From the NCBI GenBank assembly GCA_038093975.1, contig JBBPTG010000195.1, positions 1 to 45,935 of the forward strand: 45,935 nucleotides of DNA, in the 5' to 3' direction. This document shows, in pieces, positions 32,822 through 43,772 of this stretch. The DNA is from Chalciporus piperatus. Taxonomy: Eukaryota > Basidiomycota > Agaricomycetes > Boletales > Boletaceae. The first letter of the stretch is position 1. Each line of letters begins with the position of its first letter. A model generated the notes under the pieces. That model searched no databases. It was given only the letters and a program-made list of their open reading frames with translations, and was not told where the DNA came from. The translations under genes and the position numbers were made by a program.

Positions 32822-35294
32822 TCAGTTCTTCACAGCAGACTCAGCAGCAACTTTCTCCTTGATGGTATCGACGACTCCAGGTTCTGCGAGCGTACTGAGA
32901 TCACCGAGCTGATCACCTTCACCAGCAACGATCTTGCGCATAATGCGACGCATGATCTAAACGTAACATTGATAAGATGCCAAATCACTGGGATCACAAG
33001 GCGTACCTTTCCGGAGCGTGTCTTGGGGAGATCGCCGACGATGTACACCTTCTTGGGTGCGGCAAAAGGTCCAATCACCTTCCGAACTTGGAGAACAAGC
33101 TCCTTTGATAGGGCAGCCTCATTATTGGGATCATATGCAAATCCACTGTTTGCTTAATTTAGATTCGGGCCGTTGAACGAGTGCCTGTATCCACTTACGG
33201 TTTGAGGGTGACAAAAGCATACACAGCCTGGCCGGTCAGCTCGTCCGCGGTTCCGATGACTGGGACAAGCGGTCAGTTCCTGAGAAGCACATCTGAATAT
33301 CAGATACAAACCTGCGGTCTCGGCGACACCTTTGTGGAGGATGAGCGCAGACTCAATCTCAGCCGTTGAGAGACGGTGACCAGAGACGTTGATAACATCT
33401 ATCATCCCATTAGCATCCACTTATCTCCAAAGAAAATTTTGATCTCACCATCAATGCGACCCTTGATCCAAATATAACCGTGCTCATCCCGAGCAGCGCC
33501 ATCACCAGTATAGAACACACCGGGGTATGGCTTTGTTACGACAGTCGTCAGCATATAAGTAAAATTCGAGACGGCGGACCAACCTTCATGTAAGTTTCAA
33601 GGTATCTGTTGTGGTCGCCCCAAATTGTGCGAGCGATTGAAGGCCACGGGCGCTTAAGAACGAGCACTCCTTCAACATTGTTGCCCTCCAGTTCCTATTT
33701 GTGGTCGTGAGTGATGTGCAGAGGAATGTCGCAACGTATTCCTACCTTTCCGGTCACAGGATCCAAGATGGCAGTTTCAATTCCAAAGAATGGGACGGTA
33801 GCCGAGCCAGGCTTTGTCTCAATTGCACCAGGGAAAGGAGTAATGACGATCGAGCCTGTTTCTGTCTGCCAGAAAGTGTCGACAATAGCGCATTGCTTCC
33901 GGCCGACGTTCTCGTTGTACCAATTCCAAGCCTCCGGGTTGATAGGCTCTCCGACACTTCCTAACACACGAAGGCTGCTGAGGTCGTGACCCTCGACATG
34001 GTGGGCACCAAGGCGGCGGAGAAGACGGATAGCTGTAGGTGCGGAGTAGAACTGTGTAAGCTGGTGCTTCTGCACAGTCTGCCAATAACGAGAGGGTGTG
34101 GGGTATACGGGTGTGGACTCGAACACCGTTGTGGTGATACCATTGCAAAGTGGACCGTAAACAATGTAAGTGTGGCCGGTGATCCAACCGATGTCGGCCA
34201 TGCAAGCAAACTTGTCATCTGGGTGAAGGTCGAAGACGTATTTGACAGTCAAAGCAGCGCCAAGCAAGTAACCAGCGGTAGTGTGGACAACTCCCTTGGG
34301 CTTTCCAGTAGATCCAGAGGTCTGCGACAACACATTAGGGTGAGGAGGTTCGTCTTATTTGGTTCACTTACATAAAGGATAAACAGTGGGTCTTCGGCAG
34401 CCATGCTTTCGGGTGGGCAGTAGTTGGATACTTTAGTGGTCTCTTCGTGCCACCACAAATCGCGGCCTTCGGTCCAAGGAACTTGACCTCCCGTACGCTT
34501 CAGCACCAACACATGTTCGACACAGGGGCATTCCTTGAGTGCAGCGTCCACAATCATCTTAGTGGCAATGGATTTTCCACCTCGACGACCTTCGTCACTC
34601 GTAAGGAGAACTCGAGACTTGCAATCAAGAACACGGTCACGAAGAGACTCTGAACTGAAACCAGCGAAGACGACGGAGTGAATAGCACCAATGCGAGCGC
34701 AGGCTAGGAAAGCAGCGACGGCTTGCCAAGCCATTGGCAAGTATACGGAGACGGTGTCGCCTTTCTTGACACCGAGACGTTTGAGCACGTTGGCGATCGA
34801 GCAAACTTCACGGAGAAGTTCTGAATAAGTGATGAGACGACCTTCATCGGGCTCGTCAGCCTCATAAATGATTGCCGTCTGAGAGACATCAAGACTCGGA
34901 TCAGTTGTGAGAATCTGTAAATGTTGGGCGGTACTCACCCTGTCTGGGTACTTGTGCGCCCATCGATCAACACAGTTGTAAGAAGCGTTCAGAGAACCCT
35001 CTGCGAACCAGACAATGTCCCCGGTGCCGAATCCTCCTGCTCTGACATTGTGGAAGGGGCGATCCCAATGGAGAGTGTCTCGCGCAACCTAATAAAATAA
35101 TATCGGTGACTGACTGATGATCGATAGGCGCTGACACAGACCTTTGCCCACCACTCGTCAGAGCCATCAGCGACGGTCTCGGCATGAGCAGCCCTGTATG
35201 CATCGATGTCAGGGCCCAGATGGGGTATCTTGGGGCCGTCCTTGAGGCGAGGAGCGACTGGGTGTATAGGGACTGGTTCAATAGACTCGGCCAT
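32822..35294 (-). CDS. ACS1: Acetyl-coenzyme A synthetase
   Basis: Ten exons on the complement: 35294..35142, 35088..34939, 34878..34372, 34321..33746, 33694..33584, 33530..33449, 33398..33312, 33259..33199, 33145..33007 and 32956..32822. They join in frame to 666 aa, a normal length. It makes acetyl-CoA from acetate, ATP and CoA through an acetyl-AMP intermediate (cytosol/nucleus in fungi). Landmarks: N-terminal [45 protein letters not shown], the ATP loop [57 protein letters not shown], and C-terminal [15 protein letters not shown] with the catalytic, acetylatable lysine. The second intron was drawn as 34938..34879 because a 24-nt alternative would be too short and would add residues foreign to the family. 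It is the first clearly ordinary metabolic gene right of the duplicated cluster. Confidence 0.96.
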
Positions 35295-36202
35295 GATGGC
35301 GGGGAACAAGGAGTTGTATGGGGAGTCTGCTGTTCCGCTCGGCTTATATCTAGGCGGATGCCATCAGCCCCACATCTTCCTTTTTCGGAAGGAGGTGTCA
35401 CTTGACACAGCCACTGACATACTGCGGGATTCAATGCCGAGAGAAATCAATCAGAACAAGGAGGTCCCAACGTGCCACAGGCCCGAATAATTGAATACCA
35501 GAGTAGACAGGAATTCAGATCTAAGGGATGCGGACACGATTTATCCATCGAGGGGAAAGAACGGACCTGAATATGCTTGAGAAGCGTCTTGTCGTGATTC
35601 AGAGTGCCAATAATGTACTGATCGATATCGATATCGATCTGATGGAACGACAGGGATGAAACGATCTGTGAAATGCATGACTTGCCCTATCTGTCAACAT
35701 ATATGGAGGGACCTGAGAATCGATCCCCGTATCCCCCCAGCTTGTCGACTTATCTGATTTGACGTGTCAAAGCACGACTTTGAATTTCTGTGAAATTCCT
35801 AACGCCATGCATGTGTGCAGACTCACCACTCAGTGGCCCTACAGGCTTACCTGTGGCGATCGTCCGAGTCCCTAATGACGACGGAGACTTGTAATCGGAA
35901 CGAGTCCGGCTTCATCGGGTCAAAGCAAACGCATCCGAGGACCTCAAGCCGCGTTGCCACGTCTCATCACGATCACCTTTAGTCTCGAACCAGCCGTTTT
36001 AGGACGCTCGGGGCTGACACCCCGTTGCTACCGCGTCCCTAAAACGTCTGGAGACTTTACCCCGGTGACAAGCCCATCAGTCACGCTGTGACGCGTTTGA
36101 TGGACTTGCGAGCGTATTGTTGATGACTCATCGTGATTGCATAAGTCGAGTAATGTAGTGTGTAGTACTGTAGAATGCTAATAGTACCAGTTAACTCGAC
36201 AT
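35295..36202. other. Divergent intergenic region with fold-back element
   Basis: Separates ACS1 (leftward) from the DUF6589-type gene (rightward) and so should hold the ACS1 promoter. I see no convincing TATA element. Apart from the fold-back at 35990-36051 nothing stands out. Confidence 0.5.
35990..36051. repeat. Fold-back (inverted repeat) element, left
   Basis: Arms CCAGCCGTTTTAGGACGC (35990-36007) and GCGTCCCTAAAACGTCTGG (36033-36051) pair with one mismatch and one bulge. The loop contains a second short stem, CGGGG/CCCCG (36009-36024). It shares the outer CCAGACGTTTTRG sequence with the hairpin at 37454. Confidence 0.75.
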
Positions 36203-37065
36203 ATGCCCTACCTTGCAGCTGACGAATCTGACGACGACGACGACCTGTATGGTCCGTTCTCGAGTGCGCATATTCCGCACGGCCTTGCACATGAAGTCGA
36301 CTCCGACCTGGAAGTTGACGACTTGGATGAATCACGCGACGAAGAAGAATCATCCCCCCCTATCCAACTCGCCCACACTCGCCAGCTACGACAACGTCTC
36401 GGCACGAACACAGCTGCAAAGGTCGTGTCCGTCCTTCATCACATGAATTCCCTCGGCCTCAATCTCCCCCTCTTCCTTGACCTCGTGAGCTGGGGTGATT
36501 CAGACTGCATCACTCACCCGAAAATTCGCTACGAGCGGTCCGCGTTGATGGTGAGCGACGAGCTCCCATCAATCCTTTCTCGATGGCATAAGCCCCCACG
36601 CACCCAAACGAGTACCCACCGACGTGCCGGAGGAGCCAAATATCCGCTCGAGCGCTTCGCGTTTTCGTGTGTCGAGTCCGTGATCGAAAAGGAGCTTGAG
36701 GGGATCAGAGCAGTGATGCTTTGCCCAGCGGAGGACTTGTCATTGGAAGAGCTCACAGGGATCTTCCTCGAAGATCTTATCTTGAAGCTTAGTAGTCCCG
36801 GCTTCGGAGGCACCCCGAAATTATGGTCGTTGTTGGTACGACTCACCCAGACGAACGAGCAGCGTTCGGTGAACACCAAAAAAGTCCCCGATCTCGTGCG
36901 TCTTGAAGTTGAAGCTGGTACCCTGTCTAATAATTTATATTTCGCCAGATTATCCTCTCTATCATCTGCCAAATCATGTTTTCTCGTTCGCATCATCACA
37001 ACCGCTTCGCGAAGATGGTGACCACGTTTCTCCGCTCGCAAGGAGCTCAATCGAGTCCAAGGTAA
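36203..37065 (+). CDS. DUF6589-type hypothetical protein, probably C-terminally truncated
   Basis: Two exons, 36203..36895 and 36949..37065. The 53-nt intron restores the frame into IMFSRSHHHNRFAKM, a segment that without splicing is out of frame. The product is about 269 aa, stopping after QSSPR. It starts with an acidic stretch (DESDDDDD and more). NTAAKVVSVLHHMNSLGLNL, LVSWGDSDC, LPSILSRWHKPPR and SRSHHHNR recall the N-terminal part of large Agaricomycete proteins annotated with DUF6589, which often run to many hundreds of residues and are dispersed like mobile genes. The long C-terminal part is absent, so this is probably a remnant. Function unknown. The family name is from memory. Confidence 0.6.
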
Positions 37066-37453
37066 AAAGCCTCGGCTGCATCAAGCTGCCATGGGTATGG
37101 TGGTTTTTGGTTGCATCGAGTGAGACATTCTTCGGTGAGTGCCCGACGAGTATTTTCGGAGCTATATTCTGATTTTTTGGAGGCATGGTCTCGAGATTTT
37201 TGCAGATTTTCAAAGGACTGTTGCTTCCGCTCGGCATGAGAGGGTTTCTGAGTAATGACAGTGGTCATGCAGAGTGCATATGTGTTTTCTTCGAGTGTCG
37301 AAGATAGGGACTTAGAGATTTGAGGCAGTAGATGAAAAAGGCAACACCTTCGTCCTAACATAGTATTCCCCTGTCAAAATGTCACGAATATTATCCTAAG
37401 AGAGCCAAAAGTGTGACAAGTGTGACTCGATGGGATACCCGCCAACTGAAAGT

Positions 37454-37518
37454 CACCAGACGTTTTGGTCTTCGGAAGATCCCGAGGCCCTCCGAGGCGA
37501 AGACCAAAACGTCTGGTG
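37454..37518. repeat. Perfect 21-bp inverted repeat (fold-back element), right
   Basis: The 21-nt arm at 37454-37474 is exactly complementary to 37498-37518, with a 23-nt loop. The outer part, CACCAGACGTTTTGG, resembles the arms of the element at 35990-36051. No tRNA-like features. Confidence 0.85.
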
Positions 37519-37639
37519 CCGAGACTAGGCGCCAGTGGGAATTTGAACATGGTACGTGGACGCCAATCATAGCTCAGGATCGGCCCGTTGACCGAGAGTT
37601 GACCCCCTGAGATTGGCTTTATGGCCTGTATCGACTGAG

Positions 37640-37659
37640 TTTTTTTTTTTTTTTTTTTT
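37640..37659. repeat. T20 homopolymer
   Basis: Uninterrupted run of 20 T. It could be the reverse-strand trace of a poly(A) tail or simple slippage. No retrocopy was recognised beside it. Confidence 0.8.
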
Positions 37660-38738
37660 CATTGTTGTTATAATGCAACTCTGCTAGCAGGGATTTCTCT
37701 TCGCAGTTTAGCTTTTATCAAGGCTGAGCAGGCCGCGCCGAACCTCGCCGCACTGCTCGTGCGCGTCGTGAGCCCGAGGAGAGACTCCGAGAGAGTATTA
37801 AGCCGCATCCGATCTGGTCGAACGTTGAATTTGACAGTGACAACAACCCAAGTCGAAACTCTTATTCCACTCCCTGGGAGACTGACTGGCACCAGGCGGA
37901 ATTTATGCGGATAGAATCGACCTTGACAGAACCGAGTATGCTGTCGATAATCTCACATTTAGCATCCAGCGAATTAACAGCGCGAAATGCATACTACAAG
38001 TAGAATGGCACCTCGTTTCATGGCGTTCAAGTCTCCCCTTGTTCCCCCTGGATGGAAGAGTTCCCAGTGAGAGATTTCTCTGAGAATGGCAATCTCTCCA
38101 AATCCATCACTAAACATGTTCTATTGTTTTACGTTGATCACGCCACATGACGAGATTACTCCTGCAGGTGAACTTTGTTGCCGTTGCGTCATTGACATGC
38201 GCATTGCGCAAGAAGACAGCTGAAAAGTTCAGTGAACAGCTCAACTTATTTCGCCGAGGGGAACGCGTGTTTTGTGTGATCACTGGAGCGCCAATCCAGT
38301 CTCAAATACCTCAGGGTCTGACCCTGCGAGTTTCAACGTGCGTCGTCACCTTGTAGTACGCCACCAAATTAACCTGAGGCATTCCCCAAAATCTGGCAGG
38401 CCCTGAGGATCGACCGTTCTTGACAATACGAACCGTCCATGGAGTATCTACATGTAAGTTTAAGAACGAGTCTTTGCTCCCTCTCGACGTATTGAATGGC
38501 ATCCGCTCTTTTTCTCTTCGTAGTACCCATTTCCGTGCAAATATCTAAGCGATTCGACTTCGAACGGGGTTGCCAAGCGAGTATACGTGATACAGACAAT
38601 GACTATACCTCATGCCGCCGTGCCCCAAGGGGTTAGTAACTTACAAACATTCGCTGAACTCTAATATGGGCGCTGTTCGTGAGGTCGCCTGAACCCCTTC
38701 CTCTTTCCATACCCATAGCTCACTGAGGGCCGAACAGT

Positions 38739-40181
38739 ATGCAGTCCCGTGTCCTCAAGAGACTCTTTGCCTTGTTGGGTCTCGCATCCTTGGCCAAGGC
38801 AGACTACTACATCGACGATCAAAACTTCACCTCTCTCGTTTTCTCAGAAAACCCAGGGGGTGCGAAATGGGGACCCTTCCAAGAGGTCGGTGAAACCCTT
38901 TCCATCAGCCTTGCCAACGGTACGATGATGACCATCGATGCATCTCAGTGTTACAATTACACCTAGTAAGTGTTGTATCATCTACCTCTCGAGATACGGC
39001 CCGCTGATCGTTCTGCAGTACCTGTGAGTATCCAGGCAACGAAGGCGACCGAAAAGAATGTGCTCATTCACTTTCGCAGATGCAGCGTGTACTGTTGCGG
39101 ATAATTGCCAGGTTCAAATTCCATTCACTGGTGAGCGCCAACGCACTAGACGAAGCTCAACTTACGGGGTATCGTAGGCTCCGGCATCACAATATACGTT
39201 CTTCAAGCCGGCACGCAAGGCATCAACGCGAGTGTTGCGATTGATGGAGGAAAGCCTCAATACAATGTTCTGCCTGGTCCTCCCGGGCCCAACTTCTATA
39301 TTCCCAACGTCACTCTTTTCAGCATCCAAGGAATAACAACAGGAAACCATGTGGCAACGATGACTGTGCAGAACTGGGACAACATATTTAGCGGGATGAT
39401 GTTTGATTACGCTTTGATCAACCAGACCGCCGTTACATCCACGACGACGACTTCATCTAGTACTATGACTTCGTCATCTGCCACAACGTCGAATCCCGCC
39501 ACAACCACTGCGTCCACGGCCTCGAAGAGCGGGGGGTAAGCGCTCGTTTTAATTGTTCAAATTCCGGAGCTGACTTCTTGTTGTAGCCCTAATATTGGAG
39601 CGATTGTCGGGGGAGTCGTCGGCGGCCTTGCCGTCATTGTCGCGATCGTAATCGCAATTCTCTACTTCCGGCGCAAGCGACGTGTCCAAAGATCGAGCCT
39701 AAATCTTGACACCGAGCCAAAGCCATTCTACTCCCCGCAAACGCAAACGTCACCTTTCCACGACAATGAACTATACTCTGATATCCCCCAACAGACGACG
39801 GAGAGTATCGTGACAGCCCGTCCCGGTCCACGTTCTATAGATCACTCGTCCAGCTCTGCCTCGTTACGTCCATCCAAGTCACAGATGGCCCTCACGAACC
39901 CTACGACTAATCAAGTTCGTAGCGGCACTGCCAGCGCCTCATCCCGTTCGCGTAGCGCATACGGATCAGACATCTCAAGTCCTTCTCGTATACGACAGAC
40001 CCATCCAATGCTCACCGATGACCAGGCTGATTTCGTGAACAATCTGTACGCGAATAACGTGCCCGCTTCAGCGATTGCGCGCGTTATGGAGAGGATGATG
40101 GCTGGGGAACGCAGGCCTCCCGTGGAGGGGTATGATTCGCTGCCGCCACCCAGCTACGACCATGTCACGCGTCAAGATTAG
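38739..40181 (+). CDS. Secreted-domain single-pass membrane protein with 5-nt microexon
   Basis: Exons 38739..38965, 39019..39023, 39080..39130, 39178..39535 and 39587..40181 join in frame to 411 aa. A signal peptide (residues 1 to about 22, ending LAKA) leads into an extracellular beta-rich part with ACTVADNCQVQIPFTGSG and TIYVLQAG. Then come a Ser/Thr-rich O-glycosylation-like stalk (TTTTSSSTMTSSS and on), one membrane helix (AIVGGVVGGLAVIVAIVIAI), a basic stop (RRKRR) and a long Ser/Pro-rich cytoplasmic tail ending PPPSYDHV. The plan is shared by many Agaricomycete surface proteins of unknown role. The second exon is only TACCT; without it no combination of the flanking GT-AG sites keeps the frame. 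No function can be assigned. Confidence 0.8.
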
Positions 40182-40839
40182 AATTTGGGACTCTCTTTTT
40201 TTGGATTTGACGACGCGCATTTCTTCGTATCGTATAACTTTTGTAATACACCAGGTTTGGTTCGTTACCCTTTCTTAGTTGTCATGCAATATTCCTGGAA
40301 CCGGAGGGGCCAGGTTTGCAGATCATGTCAATACACGTCAAATTTCAACCTGTGTTGTCTCGATGACAATGCGATAATTTGTTGACATTGACTTATGGTC
40401 CAGAAAGTACAATAGACGAACTGATGGTACGCTCACCTCAAGTTCCAGGAGATCAAGGATGTCGGTCCTCGTCTTCATCCGACTCTCGGATCTGATGCCA
40501 CAGAGCCCGATCCCTCCATCCGATCCAAAGCAGTGCAGAGATTTGAAGAGGTAAACACCGCGCAAACTTGACCGGTTGAAGAGACTCCAAGTTCGCTAAT
40601 CATCCATCAGCGCGGGCGCAACTCACTGGCAGCACGCTGGAAACATCCAGATGCCTCACTGCCATTATGTGGAGCAGACGAGTAATAGAACACACGCCAA
40701 ACACAGTCGCAGAGAACCCACCTCATCCTATAACGCGTGTCTTCTAGCATGATTGGTATTATGTCCCTCTCGCTTGGACAACATGTCTGTGGCAAAATGT
40801 TGGACTACCCACACAGGATATCGTTTTGGTAACTATGCG
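40182..40839. other. Intergenic, no gene seen
   Basis: 3' flank of the membrane-protein gene followed by sequence in which I recognise nothing. The left end of the decayed 7-TM paralogue may reach into its last 100 bases. Confidence 0.45.
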
Positions 40840-41480
40840 ATAATCGCAACAATAGGACTGGCACTCACCGCCGATAACAGGATTTGGCGCCTGTATGTAG
40901 TCGTCACATTACGCTGCAGAATCTTGCTGGGGCACACCAAAACATTTTATGGCTTGCATGGGTCTGCGGATGCCTGGTATGCCTGGAATCATGCTGATCG
41001 TAGGTGTACCATCAGCTACAGCGTACGCAGCCTCAAACATATTCGCGAACCCGCAGGTCATCTCTGCTGGATGGGTCAGACAGTAGTTGTCACTCGGTCC
41101 AAGATTAATCGGTATGCCGCCCTGTGATAGAATCAAGCGGAATCTTCGCTGGTACGACGGTTATCGTGTTGGCCCTCTATGCCTCTGGTCTTGGCGATAC
41201 TGGCTTTGACAGAACTTGACGTCGCATCACAGTTGGGTGTGAGTTAATCTCCGTTCCTCCCCTGCTCACCTCGATCTCTCAGGCTCTTGATTGTAGTCAG
41301 AGTTGGCCTCGGGTTGACGCACGGCTTACCCGTCACAATTCGAGATATTTCCATTGTGGAGCAGGGAGGCATGAGATTCCAAGTGGGGGTTTCCGAAGCC
41401 GCCTTCAGAACGCAGCGGTGGCCGTGGAACTTTGTCTCAACCAAGCTCCTCCTTGGATCGCAAGGTTTGGTCGAATGATG
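40840..41480 (+). pseudogene. Decayed paralogue of the multi-pass membrane protein at 42269
   Basis: IWRLYVVV (about 40881) and, after a gap, VIVLALYASG (about 41160) and LLIVVRVGLGLTH (about 41283) correspond to IWRLYVVF, IVMLALYQYEGG and LLIVVRVGLHQS of the gene at 42269. Frames change and stops intervene, and the 5' exons are not recognisable. It is a pseudogene lying in tandem with its relative. Confidence 0.65.
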
Positions 41481-42268
41481 GCGTGTGTAAATCAATGGAT
41501 CTTTCCACTACAGGCACATTTCCGTGCGACTCCGCGAGAGCGAACTCATACCTTTACATGTGAGTTGCGCTAGGAGATTACGCAAGCACTGACAAACAAG
41601 TTTATGCGTCGACTCTTTGACTGCTTTTCGGGCTGTCTGGACTACTTTTTGTTGCTCTCAGGATCGATTCGAAGTTTATTGTCGGATCCGGATTTTCAAT
41701 GCTGGAGGCCGTACTGGAGTCATCAGATGCCGTCGCCATCTAAGTTTTGAAATTCGACTCGAACTGAGAACTCTGGTTTCCCAGTTCGTGACTCAAATTT
41801 AACACAGATACCACATGGACCACTCACTCAAGGGGTCAGCGAGCGTCTCGCATATCCCGGCCCAGGTGAGTTGGGACGTAATTGCCCGTTCAGAGAACGG
41901 AGGCCGCATGGAGAACACGCACACACCCAAGTCAATTAAATTCAAAAATGATCAGGATACGCACTAGCTTCCACTCAGGAGTCGTGTCGTTTCATTGTTA
42001 CCCTCAGAGTGACCGTGCGTATGCCTCTTAATCTCCCATATCCCCTCTAAAGTGGAGATCATTCTCCGATCTGGGATAAAATCCATGCCCACAGGTGGGA
42101 TGAATAGCGGTGGTTCCGTTATTGTAAATGTGACTGAGGTGGTTCACCAGCACCTTACAAATTAAATCCATTTGCCCAAAGGCTGTTTGATTCCTGTGCT
42201 CGCCTTGAATTTTAGACGATCTTAAATACCTTGCCGTTCGTCAAGATCACCACCTCACCTTCTGCAAA
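41481..42268. other. Intergenic, no gene seen
   Basis: Upstream of the membrane-protein gene. Short non-conserved frames only. Confidence 0.45.
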
Positions 42269-43654
42269 ATGGCAACCACCGACGTCGTGCTTCCTCCTAT
42301 GGCTAAGGTATCGATGATATCCATATGGATGATGACTGTACTTTATGGTGTGTGTTCCCATTGTTGATTATTACCTTTCGTTGAAGACCACATAGGGTTC
42401 AAGTATGTCATTCTTGTTATGTTGTTGATCGACCGTCTCAATGGGCTACAGTTGCATGGTATACGGGTTATGCATGCTCCTTTTGCTACGGAGAAAAGGT
42501 GATGTCTCCAGTCGCCGGTGGGTCCAACCAGTGGTGTAATACTCCTCTTGACCCGAGACTCATTATATATCTAATTGACAGGGTGCTTATCTTCACGTCC
42601 ACGCTCCTTTTTGTTCTGTGCACTGCGTTTGTAGCGGCATCCCTTCAGCAACTCCTGGAGGCATTTATTGATGTACCTCCTGGAGTGCCTGATTATTCGA
42701 CGCTCTATTTCCTCGAGTACACGGATCCCATGCGTACGTTGAAGAATGTACTCTATGTTAGTTTGGTATGTTAATCCTCCACTGAAGTGTGATTCAGAGC
42801 TAATTCGTGTGAAAAGACCTTTCTGCAAGATATTATTTTGGTGAGTTTGCAGGGATTACACTACCCAAGTTGCTGCTCACACCCATCAGATATGGCGCTT
42901 GTATGTCGTTTTCAGCCGCAACTGGAGGGTTGTTGTATTCTTCGTGAGTAGTCGTCCAAGGTGCACGGAAGACCACCGCTTACTTCTACCTATTCTAATT
43001 AGGCCCTCTTGGATCTCGCCTGCATTAGTTCGTGTTCCCGTTCCTTGATATATTTGCTTGCCAACGCCTCACCAGGTACCGCGTATGCGGACGCCATCCT
43101 ATTCGCGAATCCCAATACCGATTTACGTCGATTGATCCCCCTCACTGTAGCCTCATGGGCGTTGGACCTCATTGTCAACGTCTCGGTCACATTAGCGATC
43201 GCTGGTCGGCTCTGGTGGATGGGTCGGAATGCCTCTTCCATACGGCCAAGTCGATCATCGGGCAATCCGTACTCGTACCCTATATATGTCGTCGTTGAGT
43301 CCGGCGCTATCTTTTCCAGCGCGACGATTGTCATGCTGGCCTTGTATCAGTATGAAGGTGGAAGTCCCTTTCCTTACGTTCTTCCATCGCTCGACGTCGC
43401 CTCTCAACTGGCTGTAAGTCAATCCCTCACTGCCCTTCTTGATCAACGCTGAGTTTTTTTTCTCATGACAGGTGCTAACACCATTGCTGATCGTAGTCAG
43501 AGTAGGACTGCACCAGAGCGACATCACATCGGGGTCGGCGACATCCAGGACTGGACAGAGCAGTGGCACTGTGGGGTCCCGGATCGGACTCACTCCACGC
43601 TCTGACGCTGAGCGCGAAGTTAGTCTGCATCCTAGAGAGGGCTTGATACCGTAG
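42269..43654 (+). CDS. Multi-pass (about 7 TM) membrane protein of an Agaricomycete family
   Basis: Proposed exons: 42269..42347, 42396..42402 (7 nt), 42452..42498, about 42582..42765, 42817..42840, 42890..42943, 43003..43413 and 43472..43654. Hydrophobic segments include MISIWMMTVLY, YGLCMLLL, VLIFTSTLLFVLCTAFVAAS, IWRLYVVFSRNWRVVVFFAL, TVASWALDLIVNVSVTLAIAG, YVVVESGAIFSSATIVMLAL and VLTPLLIVVRVGL, then a polar Ser/Thr/Arg tail. The order matches a large family of predicted 7-TM proteins in mushroom fungi whose role is unknown; a receptor-like function is only a guess. The exon 3 to exon 4 junction does not close: with the GT at 42499 and the AG at 42580-42581 the frame is off by one. The gene is either damaged there or contains another tiny exon. 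A decayed relative lies just upstream. Confidence 0.65.
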
Positions 43655-43772
43655 TACAGCATTCGTGCTCTTTCGAATCCCGCGAGCTCCGATTTAGCCG
43701 TCCGGAGAGGCGGTCCGTATTGCCGTTGCCCTAGTAGCTACTGTAACGGTAGATAAGATATGCAAAAATCTA

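Larger units (their letters stand above)
37066..38738. other. Gene-poor stretch
   Basis: I find no supported gene. It contains a perfect hairpin at 37454-37518 and a run of 20 T at 37640-37659. Several short frames occur but none has codon-like conservation or a recognisable motif. Confidence 0.55.

Noticed and set aside
34915..34938. 24-nt intron in ACS1
   Set aside because: GTGAGT...TTTACAG gives an intron below usual fungal size. The 60-nt intron 34879-34938 with a CTCTCAG acceptor joins PDR directly to [10 protein letters not shown], as expected for the family.
36203..37021. Unspliced 272-aa reading of the DUF6589-type gene
   Set aside because: Its last about 40 residues are intron and out-of-frame sequence. 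Splicing 36896-36948 recovers SRSHHHNR.
36529..37050. 173-aa minus-strand frame opposite the DUF6589-type gene
   Set aside because: No recognisable motif, and it overlaps a frame with family-like segments.
37454..37518. Hairpin as a tRNA or other structured RNA gene
   Set aside because: A single perfect 21-bp stem without cloverleaf, T-loop or B-box sequence. A fold-back repeat explains it better.
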